The position numbers were made by a program, and so were the translations under genes. A stretch of DNA of 64,000 nucleotides, from contig OY730169.1 of assembly GCA_963422465.1 (NCBI GenBank), positions 4,588,001 to 4,652,000 of the forward strand, read 5' to 3'. The stretch's first letter is position 1. Every line of letters begins with the position of its first letter. The notes under the pieces were generated by a model. It worked only from the letters and a program-made list of their open reading frames with translations, ran no database searches and was not told where the DNA came from. Source of the DNA: Lichina pygmaea (lineage: Eukaryota; Ascomycota; Lichinomycetes; Lichinales; Lichinaceae). Positions 33,427 through 47,804 of the stretch are shown one piece after another.

Positions 33427-35430
33427 AGGAAATCCTGAATCTCACGCTTCGCCTCCAAGTTTCTGTTTGATTGTGCATGAGTATTTTTTGTCCCATCTAT
33501 CGTCATTTAATCAAATTACCACGCTATCCTCTGTCCCTTACCTCACTTCTTCCTTCATCGACGGTATCACCGCACATAGGGACGACTAGAGTGAGCATGG
33601 CAACAAAGAGAGGGAGAAGCGTATGTCCATGACCAGCGTGACAAACAGATATCTGCGTAGAAGAAGTAGCTGAGAACAGCTTTCAATCATGATTGGCTGT
33701 GACCTCGGAACAGTAACCGAAAAGTCTTCCATCTCTGACAACCCAGATAAACCCAACCAACTGATAAGCCCGGACAATCAGATCTGATCGTCGACAGGAT
33801 CAGGATAACATGACCGATTGCCTCAACTCACCATCAATTCCCTGACCAAGAGAGTTTGATAGGCCAGCTAAACTAACTATTTCTTCACAGACTTGACGAA
33901 GATTGTCCTACTCTCTCACGTCGTGGCTTCTCTCTGACACTGTGGCTAAGTACTCTCATGCTGTGGCATGATGTTATGTGTAGGGTCACTCCGTGAGAGT
34001 GACAAGGTTTTTTTTGGAAGTACTTTGAGTGAACAGAGATGCTTACTTTAGTTAGTTGTTTGCTCAAGGACAGAGCAAGAGGAGTGAGTAGGGGGTTTGC
34101 TAGAAAACATTTCAGTGCTGAGGATTCTTTCTAGTCAAGAATCTACTTGCGAAAAGAGCATGGGCTGATACTTATCGATAGGCACTCTGCTCAGGTGCTC
34201 AGCGCTACATCTACGTATCAAAAGATCGACACATCTATGTACTGTATCTACCAGTCCATGTTCCACATCTGTCACTAACTTCTATTGCGAATCGTGAGAG
34301 AAAGATCTCCGAGCGAGCAAGTGATTGTGTTGGAGGAGATACATACTCAAGCTACCGGTGCAAATAAAGAGACAACGACTTCCTACTCCCGAACAAATGT
34401 GGCTAATCCATGTTGATCAATGTTATCTCTTATGTAGTAGTACGGAATACATGTGTTGGTAGAAGTTATCACCGTCAGTTCATCATTCATCATGTAGGGG
34501 ATGGTGGAGGATGCAATATCTGGAGATGTTTGGGATAGCCGTGTGTGAGGTCAGATCATGACGTGTGTCCCGTCTCCGTTGTATAGTCCTTCACATCCGA
34601 CGCCGAGAAACAGGTTCTGTGGAGTGTTAGTAAAGGAGAAGGATGTCCTCATGACAGTCCAGCTGTTGCCAAAGAATAGACCCTTGAGAACCAGTCTCAT
34701 GGAGATGAAACGTGGACTTGTGCAGAAATAGTGACGCCATCACCATTCCCATCCTTGTTCCCCAAGACAGAGTGAATAAGATATCTGGCCTGTTGCTCTT
34801 CACCTCCCATCCGGCTATCCATTCCTTCTGGCGATGGCAAAGATAAGATGAGACGAGATGAAACTTGATAAGATATCAATGAATAGAATACTGGAGAACA
34901 GAAATCACAACAAGAGCCTTCAAAAATGGTTTGAAAAGAAGAAGAAGAAAGAGACAGAACGCCTGGCAACGCGGTAAAAATGAATTGAGATTGATAAGTA
35001 GACCAGAGGATGAAAGTCGTAAACGTTAAGCATGTGTTCCCTGATAAGAACAGACCGAACCCTCTCCTTTTCTGCGTGGTCGTATTTCTTTCTGTGGAGA
35101 GAACGAGTGTATGTGTCGTTCTCGTCGGTCGCGTGCAGAAGTCTAGTGGTGGTTGTTCCACTGCGCTCAGTCCTGTCGATGTGTTTTCAAAAGACGAAGG
35201 AAGAAGGCTAGGTGCAGAAGAGCGATGAGTAGAGGGAAATCGAACGTGAGAGTTAAACATGGAGATGTGATTGGGGCCGACGATAGAGAAAGAGGCGTGT
35301 GGACGAAGATGGGGATGGGGATAAGGCTGGAGATTAGAATTGGACCGGGAGTGAGGATGAGTCGAGGGAAAAGGGGGGACGAATATGGAGATAGAGATGG
35401 AATGAGGATGGCGAGGCTGGTATTGCTGAT
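33427..35430. other. Intergenic region between convergent CDC43 and the C2 gene
   Basis: About 2 kb, AT-richer than its flanks, without conserved coding sequence. A 245-codon minus ORF (34697-35434) has Ser/His/Pro-rich low complexity, lies directly downstream of the C2 gene stop and is most likely its 3' UTR. Confidence 0.65.
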
Positions 35431-37469
35431 TCATTTCGTCCGGGCAAAATCGGCTGTGGGGTTGTTAGCGAGCGTGGCTGGCGTGGTCTCGCGCTTCGCT
35501 GATGTGCTTGACGACGATGTCGGTCCCGCAACCTCATCCTGCTTCTGCGTCGATCCTTCGGTGGCATTGCCACTGCCACCCGGCGGGGCACCGGATGGAG
35601 CAGCCGTATGTTTGTCTTTTTCCTTCCCCTTCTCCTGCCTCTCCTTCCTCTCTCTGGCGACCCAGTCCTTGACGAACTCCTTCGGATCGCTCACGATCCT
35701 CATGCCCGTCTCGATGGGTCCGCTGCTTGGGTACCGCCGCAGATGGTCAGGGTCGGCATAATCCCCTTCTTCGGCGCGGCGCACGCGCTCGTCTAGACTC
35801 TCCACGTCGGAGCTCGAGATGCTGCTGCTCTCGCTGCCGCTGTATTGCAGGTACGCGTACACGTCGCCCGTCGTCTTCTTGCGTTCCCGCTGGTCCTTTT
35901 TCATCCTGATCAGGTTCTCGTCGTTGCATGCCATCGTGCGCACCTTCAGCCCGGGGAAATTCGAGGCGAGGAACTCCTGCAGCAGAGGCAGATGTTGTGG
36001 CGTCGGTCGGTACGTGCCGGAGTCGTTGTCGATGATCAGCTCGTAGCACGCTGGGTCGCGCGGTGGGTCTTCCTCGTCGTGGTCATATGGTTCTTCCGTG
36101 GTCGGCGACAAGACATCGTCGTCCTTCTCGGCCAAGTCGGTATTGGATCTGTTGTAGGAATGCGACCTTGGAGGATGACGCTGGCGGCGCCGCATCCGTC
36201 GAACGTGAAACTCCCCCGAATACGCGACGTAGACGCTGACGTCGCTGTGCATGCTGTGCTTGCTCAGCATGTCGATGCCAAACTCTTTGCCCGTCTCGGT
36301 GAAGCGGAAAAGCCCGTCCAGGGTCAACACATAGGTGAACATGCGAGAGCCTTGGTCGTAATGGACCATATGCAGGAAGTGCTTCGTCATCTCGATGCAA
36401 GGCCCCTCGAACGTGCTGTAATCGGTTGACCGATCGTAGTTGTACACGCGTGAGTGTTGATGGTGAAGGGCGTGGTTGAAGATTCGGCCACGCAGGCCCG
36501 CTCGAGTAAACATGCCCTTGACGAACGGTTTGAACTCGACGTATCGGTGGTAGAGTTGGTCGGGAACAGGCCCGTGGAGACGGACTTCGTTGGCTTGAAA
36601 GCTGTCGGATCCGTCAGTGATCATGTGAGACGCGCAGTCAGGAAAAAGACACGGGACGCATACTTGTGACGATGAGCCTTGCCCTTCTCCCCTGGCACCT
36701 TTGTGCCTACGATCCGGCCGATCATGGGCGAGTAGTGGGTGATCCAATACTGCGGGCCCACAGTGTATATCTTGCCGCCACGGCCCTGCGTGGGGCCCAG
36801 AACCTCAACGCTGACGAACAGACGTCTCTGAACGTATCTCCTGCTGCTCAATATCATCGTACAGCCGGTCACAATCCAGGCGCGCTTGCTTCCCATGCGT
36901 TTCTTGATCTTGAGGCCCTGCTCGTGCACGCCGGGCCAGGACTCGCTCAAGCCCGGTATGACCAAATGCGCATTTCCCAGCCGATCGTCACGATCTGCCT
37001 GATCCTCGTCGAAGATCCGCATCTTCAGCCGAAACCCGGCCGCAGGAACATTTGCGACAATCCACTGTGCATCCCATTCGGGATCCCGGGACCGGTGGAC
37101 GGTCGGGGTTCGAAACGTCAGCGGTGGATCCTCCTTGTGCCGTGTCACCACCGGCGCAATCAGATGCGCAACGACGAAGGGATCCGACGACAGAGAGTTG
37201 AGGTCGGCCGTCGGAAGATTGCTGGCGCGGTGGAAGGTGATGCGGACCGTCAACCCCGCAGGCGCTTCAGGGACCGGCGTCGCATCGTATCCCCCAGGCG
37301 GGCTCTTCATCCTGTGCGACAGCGTGGATATCCTGGTCTTGACTCTATTGGGAGCAAAGAACGAATCTTGCTTGAGATTCGACTGCGACTTGACGTTTCC
37401 ACGCTCCTTCTCAGAAGCCCCACTGACGCCTGCAGGCCCATGGTTCGCTTTGCCAGTGTCATTTACCAT
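35431..37469 (-). CDS. C2-domain protein, conserved in filamentous fungi
   Basis: Model: complement join(35431..36601, 36664..37469), 658 aa, one 62-nt intron (GTATGC donor). ATG at 37469 (MVNDTGKANHG). Residues about 70-190 form a C2 domain (LTVRITFHRASNLPTADLNS, SDPFVVAHL, DPEWDAQW, MRIFDEDQADRDDRLG) with several acidic residues suitable for calcium or lipid binding. A second conserved block (NFQANEVRLHGPVPDQLYHRYVEFKPF to SVYVAYSGEFHVRR, about 270-430) looks membrane-associated or structural and is unassigned. The C-terminal 150 residues are charged and disordered. A role in lipid-dependent signalling or trafficking is inferred only from C2. It is divergently arranged with the ArfGAP gene, 889 bp between the ATGs. 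Confidence 0.75.
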
Positions 37470-38358
37470 CGTCAATCCTTGCTTGCGGGTTTGCAGTCAA
37501 TATAGTAAGGGCGCACAGCATGCAACTTCCCAATCAAGGACTGATGGCTGTGATCATCTCATGGACAGATGAACCTGCCCCGCACTCAGTCAGAAGCTCA
37601 GCCTTGCTTGTACTTCCGGTGAAGCATGTTGTCTCGCTGGTGTGCCCTGCGGAGCTGAGTTGCTGTGGTGACGTGGATCTGCCGCGTCACTGCATCGGGG
37701 TTGGTGAACGGCGGCACTGTCGTGCGCCCCTCCACCTCGACTGTTTCGTTCCCTATTGACGTTCTCCCAAGGTTCACAAGACAACTTTCCGAAGGTTTCT
37801 ATAATGTGCTTCCGCCATACGTGCGAAGTACGAGTACCTTCACAACCCGCTTCGACAGTCGGGGATTGCCTGTACTCATGGACTGCAGTGCCTTGTATCC
37901 CTTACATGAGTGCCAGTACGTTACGTAACGGACATACGTACGGAAGTACTGTACTTCCATACCCCTCCGCGGCCTCGTACCTCCGTACGCACGGAACGGT
38001 AGCGGCGGCACGCGGCGGGTAGGTATGCACGACATGTCCGCTTGATGGCTGACATAATGAGATCTTGAAACATTCAGCCATATTCAGATGTTTCGAAGCA
38101 GTCATCGCGGTGACTCAATGATCGCTAGCCTCAAGACCTTTGAACATGATCAGTAGAGCTTCCCGTGCCTGAGCTCGGAGATGCAAGACTTAACCGAGCA
38201 CGGAGGGACTTCGGATCATCTGTTAATCCGAAGGTTATTCCCCATCAGGACGTCAGGGCCGCAGGGCAATATCAAGTGGAGCCTGCACGCCGTCGATCCA
38301 TCTCGGCCTTCTCATCAAAACATCCTTCCGCGCCGGCTGCTCGCCGCTTTCCATTTCC
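37470..38358. other. Shared 5' flank of the C2 and ArfGAP genes
   Basis: Divergent promoter region with clustered GTACGTAC/TACGTAACG palindromes at about 37915-37990. No gene seen. Confidence 0.65.
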
Positions 38359-41300
38359 ATGGACCGACAGCCGCGGATGCGTCATTCGTCGGCGCAGTCG
38401 ATTGACGCTCGTCCGACCTCATCGGACAACCAGCTGGAATTCCCAGGGTCGACTTCGCCCACGGATGCCGTGTTCGACCCGGTCGCCGTATTGGCTCCCA
38501 CGCCAAGCCAAGATGCAGCGAAGGTGGACATCACTTGCCAAAGACCTGGCGAGGACCTCAGTGCTGTCGAGGATGGTCCGCTCTTCCGCGCCACGATGAA
38601 AGCCCTCGAGCAGAAGACCGGCAACATGCGGGCTCGGATCAAGAAGGTCATGAAGAAGGCCGAGGCGGCGCAACAAGCGCAGAACGAGTGCAACGAAGCG
38701 GTGACCGGATTCATCGACGCGCTGCGCGAGACGGCGCTGTCGAACGCCAACGCCGTGCAGCCGGCGCTGGAGCATTACTTCGAGAAGATCGCCAAGGAGA
38801 TTCTGTCGTACGAGAAGCAGAATACGACGAACATGCAGTCCTTCGTGATCGACCCCCTCACGAAGCTCTACAATGTCGACATCAAGCACGCCGAGGCGAA
38901 GAAGCGAGACTTCGACGACGAGAGCCGGGAGTACTACGCCTATCTAGGGCGGTATCTGGGCCGCCGCCAGGACTCGATGAAGGAGAAGAAGCGAGCAGAG
39001 AGCGACTCGAAATACCAGTCCAAGCGCAAGAACTTCGAGCTGAGCCGGTTCGACTACTCCTCCTTCATGCAGGACCTGCACGGTGGTCGGAAAGAGCAGG
39101 AGGTGCTGTCGCATCTCACGAGATATGCCGACGCGCAAGCCAGAAGTTATCTTGCCGCAGCCAGAAAGGTCGAAGACATGCTCCCGCGGCTCGAGGCCCT
39201 GACCCACGAGGTGCAGGAAGTCGACAAGGAATTCCAGTCACGGCGCACCGAGCGGGAAGGAAAGCGGCGGACGATAGAGATGAGCACGAAGGCCTACGTC
39301 GAACCGGAATCGGTACCGGCGCCCTTGGCTGGTCCAGGGCCGCCTGTCAACGGCCAATCTCCGGCTCCGCCGGACTCGGACATGTTTCGGTCCGACAGCA
39401 CGGCCTCGACGCTGCGATCATCCGTCTCCAACGCTGGCTCGACGACCCAATACAACCATGGCACCTTGCAATCACCAGCGCGGGGATCGATTGCCCTGGC
39501 CTCCAGCCCGGGTCCGGTCAGCCTGAAGAGCGAATCAGGCTCCAACAAACAGAAAGGCCTGCGGGACGTGGACGAGAAGGACACGAACGGCCCGCCGACC
39601 GAGCGCACGGGCCAGATGCGAAAGGAGGGTCTGTTGTGGGCGATGAGTCGCCCAGGCAGCCACGCCGACCCCAAAGGCCTCAACAAACGAGCCTGGCACA
39701 AGTGAGTCGCTTCTTGGCCCAAGGAGCATACCTCGTACACCGAGACGGGCCATCGTTGGCGCTCGGCCTGCTGATTGCCGAAACAGGTTCTGGGTTGTTC
39801 TCGATCAAGGCAGATTGACAGAGTACAGCAACTGGAAGCAGAGGTTGGACCTGCACATCGACCCCATCGACCTGCGCATGGCGTCGGTTCGCGAGGCCCG
39901 GAGCGCTGAGCGCCGCTTCTGCTTCGAGGTCATCACGCCGCATTACAAGCGCGTCTTCCAGGCGACGTCCGAGGAAGACATGAACAGCTGGATCTTGGCC
40001 ATCAACAACGCCCTGCAGAGCGCGGTCGAGGGAGGCGGCATCAGCCGCCCCCAATTCCCACCGAGCCCGGACGAGAGCTCGTCGGCTCGGCGCGACATCG
40101 GATCGGTGCTGACCGGCAAGAGCTCATCCATCAGTCACGGTGGGCATGCGCACTCGAAGATGGGCTCGCCCTCGATCAATAGTGTCTACCGGCGCATCAC
40201 GGTAGGATCACGGCCCAACTACGTTCGGACGGACAGCAACAGCTTCGACGAGAACCCCGACAAGTTGCTCCAGACTGTGCGGAACACGGACCAGGGCAAC
40301 TGCTGGTGCGCCGACTGCGGATCGGGCGTCAAGACCGAGTGGGTCTCGATCAACCTCGCCATCGTGCTGTGCATCGAGTGCAGCGGCATCCATCGATCGC
40401 TCGGGACGCACATCTCCAAGGTGCGCTCGCTCACGCTCGACACGACGTCCTTTACGACGGACATTGTCGAGCTCCTCCTGCAGGTGGGCAACCGCGTGTC
40501 GAACATGGTGTGGGAGGCCAGGCTCGAGCGGTCGGACAAGCCTTCGTCGATCTCGAGCCGCGAGCAGCGGCTCCGGTTCATCACGGCCAAGTACGTGCAG
40601 CGAGAATACGTCCAGCCCATCACCTCGGCCCACTCGCACTATTCGACTCCGGACGAGACGCTGCTGGCCTCGATCAAGAAGAACGACGTCCAGGGGGTTC
40701 TCTACGGGCTCGCCCTGGGCGCCAACCCGAACGTCGCCGATCGGTCACGGAGCACGCACGCCGTCTTCCTGGCGCTCGCCGCAACCGACCCTGCATCGCT
40801 CTCGACGCCGTTGCCGTCGTCGTCGTCTCCTCGGTCCGAGCCAGCGACGGTGAAACCGATCGCCTTCCCCATCGCCGAGATGCTCGTGCAGAACGGCGCC
40901 GACGTTCCGTCGAGCTTGCCCGCCTTCCCGCTCAGTCGGAACGCCCAGCTGTACCTCGAGCAACGAACGGGTGGCACCAACGGTCGGCCAGCACAGTTCG
41001 ACGGCAAGGGCGCGGCGAACCAGCCGAACGCGAGCACGAGCGCCAAGGCACACGTCGCGGGCATGCTGGCCGTGGCCGGAGGAGCCGATACGCTCTCGGC
41101 CCTACCGACCATAGACCGAGCCGATCCGACGAGCGTCGCCTCTACCACCCACCCATCGATTTTCCCCATCGCCATTCCTATCGGAAGCAGTAGCGTCGGC
41201 GACAGCTACGGCAGCGACGACGGCGGGAGCGCCTTTGCCGCCCACGATCCCAACCATCCCTTGTCGAATCCGTACAGCAACAGCGACGCGGGCGTCTTGG

Positions 41301-41797
41301 TCAGCTCGTACGATCGTTCCAGCACCGTTCCCATCAACATGCCCACAGTCAACGACAACAACGACAACAACAACAACAACAACAGCAACGACGGCAACGA
41401 CTCGCAGAACAACGCCAACTCTCTCGTTCCTTTGTCCTACTCTGAAAGTCATCATAGCCCTACACAGATCTCGACCCCTACGCCTCCTCACATCTCGACG
41501 CTCACGCACATTCGTACAAACTCCCACATCTCCACCTCGCCTCCCAGCCCCACGCACAATAGTCTCCTCCATCATCATCATGCTCACCATCATTCTCCTC
41601 CTCTGCACCTCCCCAACCATCTGCTCCACCTTCATCGGTCGCCGTCGGATAAAGAGGGAGACAGAGATAGAGACGGAGACAGAGAAATGGACAAGGACAA
41701 AGACAAGGACAAGGACGGCGCTGGTAGATTCCCAAAAAGATTCGGCGTCGGTCATGGGAAGTTGGTAAAGGCTAATCCTTTCGATCTAGAGCGGTGA
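38359..41797 (+). CDS. BAR-PH-ArfGAP-ankyrin protein (ACAP-like Arf GTPase activator)
   Basis: Model: join(38359..39701, 39787..41797), 1117 aa, one 85-nt intron with GTGAGT donor. Domains: BAR-like coiled region (about 70-300, FRATMKALEQ to RYADAQARSYLAAARKVEDM), PH (about 418-525, MRKEGLLW to MNSWILAINNA), ArfGAP zinc finger (about 615-730: CWCADCGSG, then CIECSGIHRSLGTH with the catalytic Arg), and degenerate ankyrin repeats (about 735-830). Proteins of this layout sense curved membranes and phosphoinositides and stimulate GTP hydrolysis on Arf proteins, limiting vesicle budding. The C-terminal 250 residues are low complexity: Asn runs (about 41355-41400), His runs (about 41570-41600) and alternating Asp/Arg/Lys (about 41650-41720). 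Confidence 0.88.
41355..41415 (+). repeat. AAC-rich codon repeat in the ArfGAP tail
   Basis: In-frame AAC codons give an Asn-rich run near the C-terminus of the ArfGAP protein. Confidence 0.85.
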
Positions 41798-43608
41798 GAT
41801 GGGGAGTCGTAAGCTAGGCGTCGTGAGACGGCGTCGAGTGGGCGGGGGTGAGATCGACCGAGGGAACATGACGAACTCTTTTGTTCATCGGGGATCAGGT
41901 TCTTGCGCGTTCCTCATCTCTGTCTACGATCAGTTCGGTCCCGGGTCCTCCATCTCTTTCTCTTCTTTCCATCCTTTCGATTTTTACTTCCTTCCCTTTC
42001 TAGTCTTCTCATCTCCTTCGGTTCTTTCTTTTCCCCTTCCCTCTGGAGGGATTCTTTCTTTCTTCCTCCCGAAAGATGTCTCATCATCCCAACCCACATC
42101 GACCCAGAAAGAAAGTTCCCTTTCCCTTCCACCAGACTTCTTGGCTTTTGTTTTTTCTCCTTTTTTTTTCATGGTTCTGTCGGTAGCACCTGTTTCGGAG
42201 GTTCTTCTTCAGGTGAGTACCAGCTCCTTGTTCTTTCTCTGCTTCCTCCTTCTTCTTCTCCTCCTCCTTTCTTCTCCGCTGTCTTCTTCTCGTTAATCTT
42301 CTTCCTCTTCTTCTTCTTCTTCCTTCTTCAACCTTTGATACCCTTCCGTCAAGCCTCACTCTCACCCCACCGCCCCCCCCTAAATCTCTCCTCCAACTTC
42401 CCGTCCCTCGTCATCGTCGTCGTCGTTGTGTCAGCACATTTGATCTACCTGTAGCTCTACCTCACATACAAGTAAAAACGTCTCATTTGGCTCTGTCTCA
42501 TGCGACTCCATCTCATGCGGCTCCATCTCACGCAGCTCTGTCTTACGAACCGAACCAATGGCCATGATCGCAGATGCACTCTTATTATCATACATCTTCT
42601 GTCACTTCCATCTCCCTATAACCTGCTGCTCTTGGTCAGCCATCTCTCATGCACTATCCACCTCCGGCATCTCTAGCAATCACCACTAATGTCGATTTAT
42701 CAATCCATCAGTACTCTCCCTCCGCTTCCTCCTCTTCCTCTTCTCCCCCTTCCTCTTCCTATTCCATTTCGTAACATCACAACTCTTTCATGATCTTCAT
42801 CACACTCGAATAATCTTCTGCTTCTTTCCATTGCCAGTACTCTGCCAACACTCTGCCGGCACTCCCCCGGAGGGAGAAACATTTCTTATCAGCCCGCCGA
42901 AATACGCCACAGTTCCATCACCGCTTGCCAGCCATCGTGACCACTTATTATCGTTGTCACTTATTCTTGCCATCACTCGTTAATGTCGTCACTTTTTTTT
43001 TCTTCAGGCATCCCTGTTCGTCCGCCGCTGCTAAATTTTGCCACACGAGAGAAGCTTTAATAGTCACGACGAGATCTTTTTTTTTTTTCAACCACGATGT
43101 TGTTGATCGTGTCGGTGATTACTGTGGTTGATTGGTGTTGGGAATCGGAAATGGAGATGAAATTGGAATTGTTCAAGCATGCCGTATGTACTGGCCATGC
43201 AGTACGACGATGCGACGAGGAAGGTTGCGAAGCATCATCTCCGGACGGCCGTTTTGCTGGATGGTCTTGGCGGGTTTCATCTGACGGTGCTGTTATCGAG
43301 TCGTCCTTTTCAGGGCGGGAACTAGTGAAGAACAAGAGCTTTCGCGGTTGCCTTTCCCTACGGCTCATGATGAGTGGGCTTACCACGGGACTCGAGCGAG
43401 GCTACTGTCACAAGCAGAACGTTTTTGATTCGGCTCATGAGAGGCATGTTTATCGTTATTCCAAGTGCTCAAGCAAGGCAGACGCAGGCAAGATATTAAG
43501 GGAGGGAGCGAGGGGACAAGGATAAGGTTGCATGAGGATGCGGAGGGACATGGGAGCCAAGGCACGACTGGCAATCGCAGAGAGTGCGAGAGGTGTAGAA
43601 CCGCTTCA
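41798..43608. other. Intergenic region between convergent ArfGAP and eIF3j genes
   Basis: Strongly pyrimidine-rich on the + strand (CTT/TTC runs 41940-42330), then degenerate CTCATGCGACTCCAT copies (42490-42545). ORFs here (for example 41903-42454) are low-complexity Ser/Phe/Leu reads of the CT tract. A 142-codon + ORF at 43097-43525 has no recognisable feature. Confidence 0.65.
42490..42545. repeat. Short minisatellite CATGCGACTCCATCT
   Basis: Three to four degenerate copies of CTCATGCGGCTCCAT-like units. Confidence 0.6.
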
Positions 43609-44764
43609 TCACATAAAATCGTCTCTGCAGGTTCGTCTACATCAGCATCACCCCAGATCGACAGAGTGCAAACAATCAGGAGCGCAGGAGGAGGACGGTG
43701 TACTCACTCCTCCAATCCGTCATCGTAGGACGTGACATCCGCCCTGTAGCTCGTATCCCGATTCGCCACGAGGCTCGCCTTTGTCTTCGCCGCCTTGGTC
43801 TTCTTGCCAGCCTTGTCTGCCGTCTTCTCCTCCCTGATCTTCTCGTTGAGCTGCAAGGCCACAGCGCTGGAGAGTTTCTTGATCTCGGTGCTCGGTAGGT
43901 CGCGCGAGATCTGCCTGACGAAGTCGGCGAGGAAGTGGAGTGTGTATTGCGGGTGCCGCGAGTTCTTGGTGATCAGCGGGACGAGAAGCTGGCTCAGCCT
44001 CGTAAAGTCTTCCTTCGTCTTGGGACTGAATATGGGCAGGGAGGCTAGATCGACGGACGACGACTCGTTCGCGCTCTTGGGGTCCTGCGTCGCCATGACG
44101 ACAGTCTTCGGTGCCGGACGCTTGTCTGTGACCCCAATGTTTCCAAAGAGGTCCTCGGCATGCTTGAGATCGGCATCTTGCTCCGTCTTCCGCAGTCGTT
44201 CACGCTTCAACTGCTCGTCCTCATCCTCTTCGCTGCTCGTGTCCTCCTCTAGCTCTTGCCGCGCCTTTCTCATTGCCTGGTGCTCGGCTCTGCGTTGCGT
44301 CTTGGATTTTTTGTTGGCTGCGGCCTCGGCTTCAGCCTTTGCTTTTCGCTCCGCGGCCACTCGCGCCTTCTCGGCCTCGACGTCCGAGTCATCTTCCGCA
44401 TCCCACGACTCGATGATCTACGGCGAAGACGAGTCAGAATCCACGACCGCAGAACAGACTACCTATCCAACGACGGCGACGAGAACGTCCTCGGAAACGT
44501 ACATCAGCCTCGCCTTCCTCGTCGTCGAATTTCGAGCGTCGCGGAAGTGTCGCAACCACGGGGGGCGAAGAAGGCGGTGTGCTGTCGTCCTCGTCATCTG
44601 GACGGCGGCATAAGAAGCGGTCAGCCACGCGGTAGAATATGTGGTGCAGGTTGCCGTCGGTGATGGGAGCGATGCACGAAGAAAGTTACCGATGCGGACA
44701 GACGCACGGCATCAGAAACATGTACAAAGCGACACTTACCCCACCGAGACACTGCAGGAGCCAT
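43609..44764 (-). CDS. HCR1: Translation initiation factor eIF3 subunit j (Hcr1)
   Basis: Model: complement join(43609..43624, 43708..44417, 44503..44597, 44740..44764), 281 aa. The first exon encodes MAPAVSRW and the second DDEDDSTPPSS, giving the usual acidic Trp-Asp-Asp start. The middle is Lys/Ala/Glu-rich (KKSKTQRRAEHQAMRKARQE). The conserved core is HAEDLFGNIGV to DFVRQISRDLPSTEIKKLSS. The C-terminal SYDDGLEE is completed by DDFM from a 16-nt terminal exon. eIF3j binds the 40S decoding site and helps start-site selection and recycling. Introns of 142, 85 and 83 nt are inferred. If the last intron is retained the protein stops one codon earlier, without DDFM. Confidence 0.88.
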
Positions 44765-45553
44765 ACTGTATGGGAAGAGGAGAGCTTCGCTTGAGTGGAG
44801 AGAATTCGATGACGATCTTATTGATCACCGTAGGTTTGATGAACGTTGAGTGTCAGTCGATGGCCACCACGAAGAGGTGGAGCAGAAGGACAAGGCAGCA
44901 AGGTTGATGTGGTGGAGACGACGATGGTGGTCATAATTGAGATTCGAGGGATGAGTTTTGAAATTGAACAACGGGTCTCGGGCTGACGGAAATTGTGGGA
45001 TCTAAATACGCGGCTGGTTGCGGCTCCGCGCGGCTCTGCGAGCCCTAACTATACAGTACGTCATACGTACTTCAGTACGGAAGTACTCCGTAGTGCGGGA
45101 TCGACTTACGTCACGTATGGTCGCAGTCTGTGAGTCAGCAAGCTCCTAATCAGGGTGGGGGAGTACATGTTACCTTCGGGGGGTACGTATGACACTCGTC
45201 ATGTTACAGTATGATCGTCGAACCTCGACTGACTAGGTGAGTTTGAGCTTCGTAAGTATGGTAGTACACTACACTACTAACATTGATTACTTTTGTCAAC
45301 AGCCTCGTACGGTACCGTACTGTCGATGTCAAGTGGTCGGCTGCTTGGGAGACGTCAAAGGAATTGAGCCCGGAACTATAGATGAATGGCCTAGGGCGCT
45401 GCAGGCTGCAAGATGATAGCCCCATTCCCATCCTTCTACTGAGCTACCTGTGCTTGACGTCTCTGTCAGATCATCTCGGACCAGAACATTTTCTCCCTGA
45501 CAACTTTTGTCATCCACAGCACTAGTGAGCAACCGCAGAAGGGTTCTTGCCGT
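44765..45553. other. 5' flank of eIF3j and 3' flank of enolase
   Basis: Contains GTACTTCAGTACGGAAGTAC-type palindromes (45060-45090) and GTACGGTACCGTAC (45305-45320). No gene seen. Confidence 0.65.

Positions 45554-47804
<2,251 letters not shown>

Noticed and set aside
34697-35434. 245-codon minus ORF downstream of the C2 gene
   Set aside because: Low-complexity Ser/Pro/His composition, no domain, and directly contiguous with the C2 gene's stop, so most likely 3' UTR.
41903-42454. 183-codon plus ORF after the ArfGAP gene
   Set aside because: It is a direct reading of a CT-rich tract (Ser/Phe/Leu/Pro only).
43097-43525. 142-codon plus ORF near eIF3j
   Set aside because: No conserved feature and it lies in the convergent 3' flank; not supported beyond being open.
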